Assembly (NCBI GenBank): GCA_016931385.1
Contig: JAFGEV010000397.1
Location: 1 to 36,050, forward strand
DNA: 36,050 nucleotides
Source: Prolixibacteraceae bacterium
Lineage (GTDB): Bacteria; Bacteroidota; Bacteroidia; Bacteroidales; Prolixibacteraceae
Direction: 5' to 3'
A program made the translations under genes and the position numbers. The first letter of the stretch is position 1, and each line of letters starts with the position of its first letter. The notes below the pieces were generated by a model, which was not told where the DNA came from, did not search any database, and worked only from the letters and a program-made list of their open reading frames with translations. Positions 1-12,249 of the stretch are shown here, one piece after another.

Positions 1-1
1 C

Positions 2-589
2 AATGCCAACTGGGGAGAAGAAGCGGATGTGGAGAAATATTTTGGCATGATGAAAACCCAGTTTGTCGATAAGGGCATTCCGGTTATTCTTGGTGAATAC
101 GGGGCGTATAAAAGAAATCTTAACCCGCCCTCCGACCAGGAACTCAACCATACTTCGGTAGAGTATTTCCTTCGTTATGTGACGAAATCGGCCAGTGAAA
201 AGGGCATCATCACCTACTACTGGGATACTCCGGGCGGACTGTTCAATCGCAGCACGGGAGCCATCCGCGATCGGGGAGTGCTCAACGCAATCATACAAGA
301 GGAAAGCAGCAACTCATCAATGGGTTTCTCTAAGCAAAGTGAAAATAATTTAAGATTTTTTCCCAATCCATTCAATGATGAAATCAATTTCTCAGGTAAT
401 GACCTGGAAAACATCCGACAAATAGACATATATAACGTGACGGGAAACCGGGTTGAAACCATAGAGCCATCGGCCACACAGAAAACCATCCAGATGGGAG
501 CTACGTTAAAACACGGTATTTACTTTGTCAAAGTCAGTGGGACAAAGGGTGCGGTGATGTACAAGATTGTGAAAAATTCCAATTCTTAA
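2..589 (+). CDS. GH5 endoglycanase, 3' part, with T9SS type A sorting domain
   Basis: The reading frame is open through the left edge of the window, so the start and most of the barrel are missing; about 195 codons are visible. The stretch GIPVILGEYGA carries the glutamate (codon at 95-97) that matches the GH5 catalytic nucleophile on the last part of the TIM barrel. It is followed by a YYWDTPGG...FNR segment like the end of GH5 domains, most like subfamily 4 (endo-beta-1,4-glucanases and xyloglucanases). After a short Ser-rich linker, the last ~80 residues form a T9SS type A sorting domain: an FPNPF start, a YNVTGNRV strand and a GIYFVKV strand. The enzyme should therefore be exported through the T9SS and act outside the cell on polymer. 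The stop is 23 bp before the fucosidase start, so the two are probably co-transcribed. GH5 is fairly sure; the subfamily is not. Confidence 0.8.
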   Translation, partial: NANWGEEADVEKYFGMMKTQFVDKGIPVILGEYGAYKRNLNPPSDQELNHTSVEYFLRYVTKSASEKGIITYYWDTPGGLFNRSTGAIRDRGVLNAIIQEESSNSSMGFSKQSENNLRFFPNPFNDEINFSGNDLENIRQIDIYNVTGNRVETIEPSATQKTIQMGATLKHGIYFVKVSGTKGAVMYKIVKNSNS

Positions 590-612
590 TTCAGTAAAAG
601 AAATCAAAGCGT

Positions 613-2691
613 ATGAAAAATCATTGGATAATTTGTCGAATACTTCTTTTGGGAATCCTCCTTTCGGGCTGTTCCCAAACGGAATCTCCCGATCCTTGTG
701 AACCTGTTCCTTCAGAAAATCAGCTGCGCTGGCAGCAAATGGAATACTATGCCTTTATCCATTTCTCGCTGAATACCTACACCGACCAGTCGTGGGGTTT
801 TGGAAACGAAGATGTGAACCTGTTCAATCCCGACAGCCTGGATACGCGGCAATGGGCCAGGATATGCAAAGATGCCGGCATGAAAGGCATCATCATCACA
901 GCCAAGCATCACTGTGGATTTTGCCTGTGGCCTACTGAAACCACCGATTATTCGGTAAAATATGCCCCCTGGAAAGACGGGAAAGGCGATGTGCTTCGTG
1001 AATTGGCCGATGCGTGCAAAGAATGCGGTCTCAAGCTGGGGATTTATGTGTCGCCATGGGACAGGAACCATCCGGAATACGGAAAGCCGGAATACATCAC
1101 TGTTTTCAGAAATCAAATTAAAGAAGTACTTACCAATTATGGTGACATTTTCGAAATATGGTTCGACGGGGCCAACGGCGGAACTGGCTATTACGGGGGG
1201 GCCAACGAAGAACGAAAAATCGACCGCACCACCTATTACGACTGGCAGCCAACGTACCGGATGATCCGCGAACTGCAGCCCGGCATTGTGATCTGGAACG
1301 ATGGGGGCGACCGTGCCGATTTGCGCTGGGTAGGCACCGAGGCCGGCTTTGTGGGCGAAACCAACTGGAGCCTGCTCGACAGTACCGGCGAGGTGGAATG
1401 GGGAATGTTGCACTGGGGCCTCGAAAACGGAAATGCCTGGGTGCCGGCCGAGGTGAACACATCCATCCGGCCCGAATGGTTTTACCACCCCGGCGAAGAT
1501 GGCAAGGTGAAAACACTGCCGCACCTGATGGATACCTACTACCATTCCATCGGGCGGAACGGTACCTTCTTGCTCAATTTTCCCATCATGCCCAACGGCC
1601 GTATTCACCCGGCTGATGAAGAGGCGGCCCTCGATCTGGCACAGGCCGTGAAAGAAGCCTTCGCCGTTAACCTGGCCCTCAACGCCAAAGCTGTGGCCTC
1701 GAACGTACGGGGAGGTAGCCGGAAATTCAATGCAGCCAAAGCCATCGATCAACATTGGGAAAGCTATTGGGCAACCGACGACAGCCTTACCACCGCCTCG
1801 CTGACCATCGATTTTGGCAAGCCAACTACCTTTAACCGCTTTATGGTGCAGGAATTCATCCGCCTGGGCCAACGCGTAAAATCGTTTACTCTTGAGGCAC
1901 TGGTGGGTAATGAATGGAAAGAAGTAGCCCGGGCCACGACCATCGGCTATAAACGCATCCTTCGCTTTCCAACGCTTGAGGCCGGCAAGCTCCGTTTCAA
2001 CATTACCGCTTCAAAGGCCTGCCCATTAATTTCCAACATCGGGGTGTACAATGCACCGCAAATCCTTACCCCTCCCACCATCATCAGAAACCAGGCAGGA
2101 GAGGTGATCATCACCCCTGCTGACCCTGAATCGGATGTATATTACACCTTCGATGGAAGCGAGCCCAATATACGCTCGAAAAAATATGCAGGGCCTGTTC
2201 CAACCGATGGCAAGCTGGAAGTGAAAGCGATTGCTTTTGAAACTGCTTCAGGGAAAAGCAGCGCTGTGAGCCACGAAACCTTCGATCGGCCACGTAAGGA
2301 TTGGAAAATCGTGGGTATTGAAGACGAAAAAGCCAATGCAATCCTTGACGGAAACATCCTTTCAGCCTGGCACCAGAACACGAAACCCCTGCCCGTGGAT
2401 TTGGTCATCGATTTAGGAACAGATTTGACAGTTTCCGGATTTCGTTACCATCCCGATATGGGCTTGTGGGGTCCGGGAATTATCACCGAATACCAGTTTT
2501 TTGTGACAAACGATCCGAATAACTGGAAGTTGGTAAGCGAAGGGGAGTTCGCCAACATCAGGAACAATCCCTTGTGGCAAACAAAAACATTCGATGCTGA
2601 ACATGCACGCTATGTGCGGTTTCGGGCCTTGAAAAATGCGGAGAACAACAACAATATGGGCTATGCCGAAATAGATATGATAACAAAATAA
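613..2691 (+). CDS. GH29 alpha-L-fucosidase-like lipoprotein with two F5/8C domains
   Basis: 692 aa. The signal peptide ends in a lipobox (LSGC, Cys20), so the product is probably an envelope lipoprotein. The GH29 catalytic domain spans about 35-350. It contains TAKHHCGFCLWPT and EIWFDGANG, where Asp185 aligns with the family nucleophile. The LRWVGTEAGF...NWS and GRNGTFLLNFP segments resemble GH29 subfamily B, which generally cleaves alpha-1,3/1,4-fucose. Next come an F5/8 type C (discoidin-like) domain at ~353-485, a chitobiase/hexosaminidase C-terminal-like module at ~490-555 (YYTFDGSEP), and a second F5/8C domain at ~565-690. Base composition is clearly richer in G+C than the neighbours: 37 of 60 bases at 1261-1320 against 19 of 60 at 3061-3120. 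That suggests a separate origin (inference). Xyloglucan fucose is alpha-1,2 linked, so a subfamily B enzyme would not be the expected one for it. Confidence 0.88.
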   Translation: MKNHWIICRILLLGILLSGCSQTESPDPCEPVPSENQLRWQQMEYYAFIHFSLNTYTDQSWGFGNEDVNLFNPDSLDTRQWARICKDAGMKGIIITAKHHCGFCLWPTETTDYSVKYAPWKDGKGDVLRELADACKECGLKLGIYVSPWDRNHPEYGKPEYITVFRNQIKEVLTNYGDIFEIWFDGANGGTGYYGGANEERKIDRTTYYDWQPTYRMIRELQPGIVIWNDGGDRADLRWVGTEAGFVGETNWSLLDSTGEVEWGMLHWGLENGNAWVPAEVNTSIRPEWFYHPGEDGKVKTLPHLMDTYYHSIGRNGTFLLNFPIMPNGRIHPADEEAALDLAQAVKEAFAVNLALNAKAVASNVRGGSRKFNAAKAIDQHWESYWATDDSLTTASLTIDFGKPTTFNRFMVQEFIRLGQRVKSFTLEALVGNEWKEVARATTIGYKRILRFPTLEAGKLRFNITASKACPLISNIGVYNAPQILTPPTIIRNQAGEVIITPADPESDVYYTFDGSEPNIRSKKYAGPVPTDGKLEVKAIAFETASGKSSAVSHETFDRPRKDWKIVGIEDEKANAILDGNILSAWHQNTKPLPVDLVIDLGTDLTVSGFRYHPDMGLWGPGIITEYQFFVTNDPNNWKLVSEGEFANIRNNPLWQTKTFDAEHARYVRFRALKNAENNNNMGYAEIDMITK

Positions 2692-2786
2692 ATAAAGATA
2701 ATTTTATTTAGCCCATTCCTGTTTTGTTGTTGATCAAATTGCCTGTTTTCATTTTTTAGTCGGGGATGAAACTCATTGCTGTTGGC

Positions 2787-2815
2787 TTGTAAATATTCAA
2801 TTTTACAAATTTTTT
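2787..2815 (+). terminator. Possible weak intrinsic terminator after GH29
   Basis: A 7-bp inverted repeat (TTGTAAA / TTTACAA) with an 8-nt loop is followed by six T residues. It lies about 95 bp after the GH29 stop, in an AT-rich 263-bp gap, which would fit separation of the GH5-GH29 unit from the next operon. The stem is AT-rich and weak, so termination is uncertain. I saw no convincing TAnnTTTG promoter in the rest of the gap. Confidence 0.3.
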
Positions 2816-2954
2816 ATCTTATATTAACAATCCATTCGATTAACCAGGAGTTAAATTCGGACAAAAGATGAATTGGGATATTTATTGGGAGTAATTCTGT
2901 AAATTACCTGTATATCATCAAATAGGCAATTCGTCGGTTTTAAGCAAAATCATC

Positions 2955-4874
2955 ATGGTTAAAAATGTATATATTAGCGTTTTACTCTTTCTTTTCTTAG
3001 CTATTGATTGCTATCCTCAGAATCTTTCAGTTTCATCGCCAAATCAGAAAGTCGAAATTTCAGTTATTATGCAAGATGCCAATAGTTGGTGTTTAAAAGT
3101 TTATTACAATTCAGAAGTGGAAAGAACTGAAGCTATTCCAGAAATTAAATTAGGATTATTACGTAGTGATGGTGATTTTTCAAAAAACCTCACTTTCATC
3201 CGGAAGTCAAAAACAATAAGCATCAACGAATCATATACTTCGTTGCTCGGTAAAAGGTCCCAATGCAATAACAAGGCTAATGAAATGGTTGTAAGTTTTG
3301 AAAATCGCCAAAAATCAAAAATGAATCTAATTATAAGGGCTTACAATGACGGTGTTACTTTTCGATATGAATTTCCTGAGAAAGAGGGGGATTTTGTAAT
3401 AAACGATGAATTAACATCTTATTCAATTCCCGACAGTACAGAACGATGGTTAGAAAAATTCGACCTCTCGAACGAAGGGCTGTACAGCAATATGAATAAT
3501 TCTGAAGTTCAACAAAACTGGTGTTACCCGGCGCTTTTCAGGGAAAAGGAAAGTCATTGCTGGTACCTGATACACGAGGCTGATGTAAACCGGGACTATT
3601 GTGCCACAAAGCTTAGCAACACCAGCACTTCCCAAGAATATAAAGTAACCCTTCCTGATCCCGGTGAAGGTGTAGGCGAAGCCCTTCCCAGAATTACACT
3701 TCCATGGAAGTCGCCCTGGCGTGTGATCATCATTGGAAGCCTGAACAACATTGTTGAATCGACACTTATTGACGATGTTTCTTCTCCTTCTGAAATAGAA
3801 GATACCGACTGGATAAAACCAGGTGTTGCCTCGTGGAATTACTGGTCGAACAATCATGGGACTAAAGATTATCAGGTGGTTTGTGATTTTGCCGATTTAG
3901 CTGCCAATATGGGCTGGACCTATACGCTTCTCGACTGGGAATGGGATCAAATGGCCAATGGTGGAAATCTTGAAGATGCACTGAAATACATTCATTCCAT
4001 TGGCGTAAAACCATTAATGTGGTATAATTCAAGTATGTTTAAATGGATTACATCTACCCCCGTTGACCGGATGAAAACACACGAAAACAGGGTGGAAGAA
4101 TTTACAAAACTGAACAAGCTTGGAGTGTCAGGGATAAAAGTCGATTTCTTTCTTAGCGAGAAGCAGTACATGATGAATTATTACCTTGACATTTTAGAAG
4201 ATGCTGCAAAATTTAACATCATGGTTTATTTTCATGGATGCCTGGTGCCCCGTGGCTGGCAACGGACTTATCCGAACCTGATGACCTACGAGGGAGTACG
4301 TGGCGCCGAATGGTACAACAACGGACCGGATTTAACTACAACAGCACCCGAACATAACAACGTTTTACCCTATACCCGTAATGTGGTAGGGTCGATGGAC
4401 TATACCCCGGTTACGTTTACAAATTCGCAATACCCGCACATCACATCTTACGGGCACGAACTTGCCTTAAGCGTGGTGTTTGAATCCGGTATTCAACACA
4501 TGGCCGATCGGCCTGATGGATATTATGATTTGCCCGATGCTGCAAAAAGCTTTTTAAAGACCGTTCCTGCCGCCTGGGACGATACCAGGCTTGTGGATGG
4601 CTACCCCGGAAAGTTCACGGTTATTGCACGCAGAAAAGGTGACAACTGGTACATTGGAGGAATCAATTCAGTTGGCAGAAGAGAAAGGATACTGAATTTG
4701 AAGTTTGATTTTTTACCTGAAGAAGGATTATACAAAGCAACATTAATAACTGATGGAGAACACGACAAAACCTTTTCGTCCCGGCATTTAATCGTTAACC
4801 GGTCAACGATAATTGATGTGAAAATGTTAAGGCGGGGCGGATTTGTTGCATATCTTGAAAGGTTAAATGAATAA
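2955..4874 (+). CDS. GH97 glycosidase, retaining alpha-galactosidase type
   Basis: 639 aa with an N-terminal signal peptide (about residues 1-21). The order is the usual GH97 one: N-terminal beta-sandwich (~22-270), catalytic barrel (~280-550; WNYWSNNHGTKDY, LLDWEWDQM) and C-terminal beta domain. GH97 contains inverting alpha-glucosidases (SusB type, Glu base) and retaining alpha-galactosidases with an Asp nucleophile. Here IKVDFF places Asp397 where retaining members have their nucleophile. Glu452 in GAEW lies 55 residues later, the spacing I recall for the nucleophile and acid/base pair of the B. thetaiotaomicron retaining enzyme. Glu446 (TYEGVRG) would be a calcium ligand. The role would be removal of alpha-galactose side chains in the periplasm. 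The first ~500 bp are much more AT-rich than the rest. The next gene starts 36 bp downstream. Confidence 0.9.
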   Translation: MVKNVYISVLLFLFLAIDCYPQNLSVSSPNQKVEISVIMQDANSWCLKVYYNSEVERTEAIPEIKLGLLRSDGDFSKNLTFIRKSKTISINESYTSLLGKRSQCNNKANEMVVSFENRQKSKMNLIIRAYNDGVTFRYEFPEKEGDFVINDELTSYSIPDSTERWLEKFDLSNEGLYSNMNNSEVQQNWCYPALFREKESHCWYLIHEADVNRDYCATKLSNTSTSQEYKVTLPDPGEGVGEALPRITLPWKSPWRVIIIGSLNNIVESTLIDDVSSPSEIEDTDWIKPGVASWNYWSNNHGTKDYQVVCDFADLAANMGWTYTLLDWEWDQMANGGNLEDALKYIHSIGVKPLMWYNSSMFKWITSTPVDRMKTHENRVEEFTKLNKLGVSGIKVDFFLSEKQYMMNYYLDILEDAAKFNIMVYFHGCLVPRGWQRTYPNLMTYEGVRGAEWYNNGPDLTTTAPEHNNVLPYTRNVVGSMDYTPVTFTNSQYPHITSYGHELALSVVFESGIQHMADRPDGYYDLPDAAKSFLKTVPAAWDDTRLVDGYPGKFTVIARRKGDNWYIGGINSVGRRERILNLKFDFLPEEGLYKATLITDGEHDKTFSSRHLIVNRSTIIDVKMLRRGGFVAYLERLNE

Positions 4875-4910
4875 ATTATCATTTTTAAATTCTGACAAAA
4901 ATTGTCGATC

Positions 4911-7900
4911 ATGAAATTCAAAAGAACTAAAATCTTGGCCATATTGGTCATCTCTGTTTTCATCATGGCTTTCATGCCTGGAAGTAAAATGGCAAAAAAG
5001 CCTATCTATCTGAATACTTCATATTCATTTGAAGAGCGTGCTGCCGACCTTGTTTCGAGAATGAGTCCCGAAGAAAAACAAAGTCAACTTGGTAATACTA
5101 TGCCTCCCGTTCCGCGTTTTGGCGTAAATCACTACGATTTCTGGGGCGAAGCTCTACACGGAATACTTGGCAGGAACAACAACAGTGGAATGACTGCAAC
5201 TTCTTTTCCAAACAGTGTTGCAGTAGGGGCTACATGGGACCCTGAACTAATTAAGCGGGAAACAAAAGTGATTTCAGATGAAGCCCGTGGTTTTAATCAC
5301 GATCTTATTTTCACACTAACATACTGGTCGCCGGTAATTGAACCTGCACGAGATCCACGCTGGGGAAGAACTGCCGAAACGTTTGGTGAAGATCCCTACC
5401 TGGTCTCTCAAATAGGGAAAGGTTTTATTCAGGGTTTAATGGGCGATGATCCAAAGTACATTAAAGCCGTACCATGCGGAAAGCATTATTTTGCAAACAA
5501 TACAGAATTTAACCGCCATACGGGAAGTGCCGATATGGACGACCGCGACATGCGTGAATACTATCTGCTTCCATACCGGACTATGATCAGGGATTATAAT
5601 CTGCCGGCAATTATGACTGCCTATAGTGCGGTAAATGGCATTCCTATGTCGGCAAGTAAATATCTTGTCGATACCATTGCACGTAAAACATACGGAATGG
5701 AAGGCTATGTTACGGGTGACTGTGGTGCAATAGATGATATCGTAAGGGGGCATCACTATGTTGAAACAAATGAAGAAGCTGCTGCCCTGGGAATTAAGTC
5801 GGGAGTTGATACCGATTGCGGTGGAGTATATCAGAACCATACATTGAATGCGTTGGATAAGGGCCTGCTTACTCAGGGTGACATTGACAAAGCCCTTTTG
5901 AACATTTTTACCACCAGAATGCGTCTGGGAGAATTCGATCCGCCTGAAACTGTTCCATATTATGGTATTAAACCCGATGTGATTAACGATCCCTCTCATA
6001 ACGACCTCGTAATTGAAATTGCAACTAAAACTCCCGTCCTTTTGAAAAATGATGAGCTTCCTGAAACAGGTAAAAAAGCCTTGCCGATTGATCTTGAAGA
6101 AATTATGAAAATAGCCATATTAGGTCCCCAGGCCGATAAGGTTGAATTAGGCGATTATTCAGGACAGGTTGAACCTGAATTAAGAATCACACCGTTACAA
6201 GGTATTCGTAACTACATTGAAGCTCATCACATGAATACCGAGATAGTTTCCAAAGCAAGTGGAAATACCGATAGAAATACAGACTTCATAACTTTAAATA
6301 ACTTTTCAACCATTGGTAATGGTGAACTCATGAAAGAATTCGATGCCAACAGATTCGATGCTTCAGCGCCTGGGTTAATCGTTACTTCACGTTTTGGAAG
6401 AACTTCAATACGAGGGATCAAAGACGGAGACTGGACCGCATATAAAAATGTTGACATTACCAATGTTGATTCCATTCGCTTCAACATGAATGTATCAGGT
6501 GAAGGCGGACTGATTGAAGTCAGAGTTGGTTCAGCAACGGGCAATGTACTGGCTTCTCAGGAAATTAAACCTGAGCCACAACAAGGTAATGGCAGGTTCC
6601 GCGGTTTTGGCCGATCACAAACAGTATCAGTAAAAATTAACACTTTGGGAATTACCGGCCCTCAAACCCTTGTGTTGGTTTATCGCGAACCTGAAGCACC
6701 GGGTACCGATCAGGAAACACTGGATATTGCAGCTTCAGCCGATGTAGCTGTAATCTTCGTCGGAACTGATCTGACTACAGGAAGGGAAGAGTCTGATCGT
6801 TTTTCTCTGGCATTACCCGGTAACCAGGTTGAACTCATTAAGGCCGTATCAAAAGTTAATAAAAATACCATCGTGGTGATGCAAACCATGGGAATGGTCG
6901 AGGTAGAACAATTTAGAAACCTTTCGAATATCAGCGGTATAATATGGACCGGATATAACGGACAGGCTCAGGGAACGGCCATTGCGAAGATCTTATTTGG
7001 CGATGTAAATCCTGGCGGAAAATTAAATGTTACCTGGCACAAATCAGTGAACGATCTGCCTGGTTTTAATGATTACACTTTGCGGGGCAACGGTAAAAAT
7101 GGAAGAACCTACTGGTATTACGACAAAGATGTTTCTTATGAATTTGGCTTCGGCTTATCATATACTACATTCGCATTCAGTAATTTCAAAATCAACAAAA
7201 ATAAAATCACTCCTAACGATATAATCACTGTTAGTGTTGATGTAAAGAACACTGGCGATGTTGATGGAGATGAAGTTGTACAGGTATATGTTAAAACTCC
7301 CGATAGCCCTGCTTCGCTTGAAAGGCCAATCAAACGGTTAAAGGGATTTAAAAGGGTTACCATACCTGCGGGACAAATTAAAACCGTGAACATTGAAATA
7401 AATTGTGAGGACTTGTGGTTCTGGGATGCCGAAAAAGGTAAAATCACCTTCGATCAGGGCAGGTACATTTTTGAAGTTGGAGCTTCATCAAGAGATATAA
7501 AAGGACAGGTGGAAGCCATAATGAGTGGCAGCTATAAGCCTGTTTTAAAAACCGTTGTTGCCGAAAGCGACAAGGTTGTGCTGAGACCGGGAAATACCAT
7601 ACAAACGAGTGTTACAGCGGCCATGTCCGACGATAGTTTTTTCGATATAACAAAGGCCAATGTAATTTTCAAGAGTAATAATCCTGTTGTTGCAACAGTC
7701 GATCAAAACGGAAAAGTAACAGCTACCGGTGTTGGCGTTGCAACAATTATTGCAGATGTTACTATTGATGGCACAACCAAATCAGACGGTTATCCTATAA
7801 AGGTTATGCCTGACCTGAACCCGGAATTAATTACTGTGAACGGGAAAAAAATTAAAGGTTTCGACAAGGATGTGAAGGCTTACAGCTACCTGATGAAGAA

Positions 7901-8741
7901 TAATTCGAAAGTACCTGTGGTTAAGGCCTCTGCAATGAGCAACGACATCACGGTTGATATCGATCAGGCCAAAGGAATTCCAGGAACGACTGTTATTAAA
8001 TTCATCGATAATATTACGCTCGAAACCAATACGTACTATCTTAATTTTGATGTAAAATCAGTTAGCGACGAGTTTAATGGTTCTATCGGCAGTCAATGGA
8101 AATGGCTCAGGGAAAATGGTGATAACTACAGCCTGTCAAAGAGCGATGGGGCGTTAACCATTACAAGTGAAGTTGGCGATGTGTCTGAAGCTACAAACAA
8201 TGCCAAAAACTTGTTGTTGCAGAGCGCTAACAACGATTGGACCATTGAGACAAAACTGGTTTGTTCAAGAACACCTTCTCAACCCGAAAACGCGGGTATC
8301 CTGGTATATCAGGACGATGAAAACTTTGTAAAACTGATGTTCAGGGCAGTCATTAAAACCTCCAGGGGTGGCAGGTCAGGCGAAGCCCAGGTACAGCCCG
8401 GCACCATCGACCTGATTATGGAAGAAAATGACATTGCAAAATCATTGGCATCTTTCAATCTCAGGTCGGAAATTACCGGAAACAATTCATTAATTCTGAA
8501 ACTGGAGAAAAAAGGGAGCATTTATACTGCATCCTGGTCTCTGGATGGAGAAAAATTTGAAAAACTGGGAACTGCCGACATTTTGTTGAAAGACATAAAA
8601 GCCGGATTAATTGCATGCGACGGAGTCATCACACAGTATATGAAGAGTACTTTCTGGTTCAATTCAGATACAACCAAACCTGATACCCCGTTTGATGTGG
8701 CATTTGATTATTTCCGCATTGATAACAAAGGAATAAAATAA
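4911..8741 (+). CDS. GH3 beta-glycosidase (beta-xylosidase type) with CBM6, Ig-like and ConA-like domains
   Basis: 1276 aa from the ATG at 4911. A TTG nine bases upstream is in frame, but the ATG sits directly before a KFKRTK signal-peptide n-region. The GH3 N-domain has RDPRWGRTAETFGEDP, KHYFANN and YVTGDCGA. Asp270 is the nucleophile, and the Cys-Gly after it (rather than Asp-Trp) is typical of the beta-xylosidase/arabinosidase branch. The GH3 C-domain is interrupted at ~460-600 by a CBM6-like beta-sandwich (GGLIEVRVGS, TLVLVYREP) before resuming at GREESDRFSLALPGNQ. An FnIII-like domain follows, then a Big_2 Ig-like domain (~897-966; VATVDQNGKVTATGVGVATI) and a DUF1349/ConA-like lectin domain (~1050-1276). 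It would release terminal xylose or related sugars from oligosaccharides, probably in the periplasm. Family assignment is firm; the exact sugar is not. Confidence 0.88.
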   Translation: MKFKRTKILAILVISVFIMAFMPGSKMAKKPIYLNTSYSFEERAADLVSRMSPEEKQSQLGNTMPPVPRFGVNHYDFWGEALHGILGRNNNSGMTATSFPNSVAVGATWDPELIKRETKVISDEARGFNHDLIFTLTYWSPVIEPARDPRWGRTAETFGEDPYLVSQIGKGFIQGLMGDDPKYIKAVPCGKHYFANNTEFNRHTGSADMDDRDMREYYLLPYRTMIRDYNLPAIMTAYSAVNGIPMSASKYLVDTIARKTYGMEGYVTGDCGAIDDIVRGHHYVETNEEAAALGIKSGVDTDCGGVYQNHTLNALDKGLLTQGDIDKALLNIFTTRMRLGEFDPPETVPYYGIKPDVINDPSHNDLVIEIATKTPVLLKNDELPETGKKALPIDLEEIMKIAILGPQADKVELGDYSGQVEPELRITPLQGIRNYIEAHHMNTEIVSKASGNTDRNTDFITLNNFSTIGNGELMKEFDANRFDASAPGLIVTSRFGRTSIRGIKDGDWTAYKNVDITNVDSIRFNMNVSGEGGLIEVRVGSATGNVLASQEIKPEPQQGNGRFRGFGRSQTVSVKINTLGITGPQTLVLVYREPEAPGTDQETLDIAASADVAVIFVGTDLTTGREESDRFSLALPGNQVELIKAVSKVNKNTIVVMQTMGMVEVEQFRNLSNISGIIWTGYNGQAQGTAIAKILFGDVNPGGKLNVTWHKSVNDLPGFNDYTLRGNGKNGRTYWYYDKDVSYEFGFGLSYTTFAFSNFKINKNKITPNDIITVSVDVKNTGDVDGDEVVQVYVKTPDSPASLERPIKRLKGFKRVTIPAGQIKTVNIEINCEDLWFWDAEKGKITFDQGRYIFEVGASSRDIKGQVEAIMSGSYKPVLKTVVAESDKVVLRPGNTIQTSVTAAMSDDSFFDITKANVIFKSNNPVVATVDQNGKVTATGVGVATIIADVTIDGTTKSDGYPIKVMPDLNPELITVNGKKIKGFDKDVKAYSYLMKNNSKVPVVKASAMSNDITVDIDQAKGIPGTTVIKFIDNITLETNTYYLNFDVKSVSDEFNGSIGSQWKWLRENGDNYSLSKSDGALTITSEVGDVSEATNNAKNLLLQSANNDWTIETKLVCSRTPSQPENAGILVYQDDENFVKLMFRAVIKTSRGGRSGEAQVQPGTIDLIMEENDIAKSLASFNLRSEITGNNSLILKLEKKGSIYTASWSLDGEKFEKLGTADILLKDIKAGLIACDGVITQYMKSTFWFNSDTTKPDTPFDVAFDYFRIDNKGIK

Positions 8742-8780
8742 GACATTTCTGAAAAATAACAATTTAACTAACTAATTTAA

Positions 8781-9944
<1,164 letters not shown>

Positions 9945-9947
9945 TCA

Positions 9948-12231
<2,284 letters not shown>

Positions 12232-12249
12232 TTTCAAAATATTTAAAGT

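Noticed and set aside
712-1872. Long open frame on the minus strand (386 codons) inside the GH29 gene
   Set aside because: It lies wholly antisense to a clearly conserved catalytic domain, has no recognisable motif, and is explained by high G+C in that gene.
2852-2859. TAAATTCG as a -7 element before GH97
   Set aside because: One mismatch to TAnnTTTG and no TTG at the right distance upstream.
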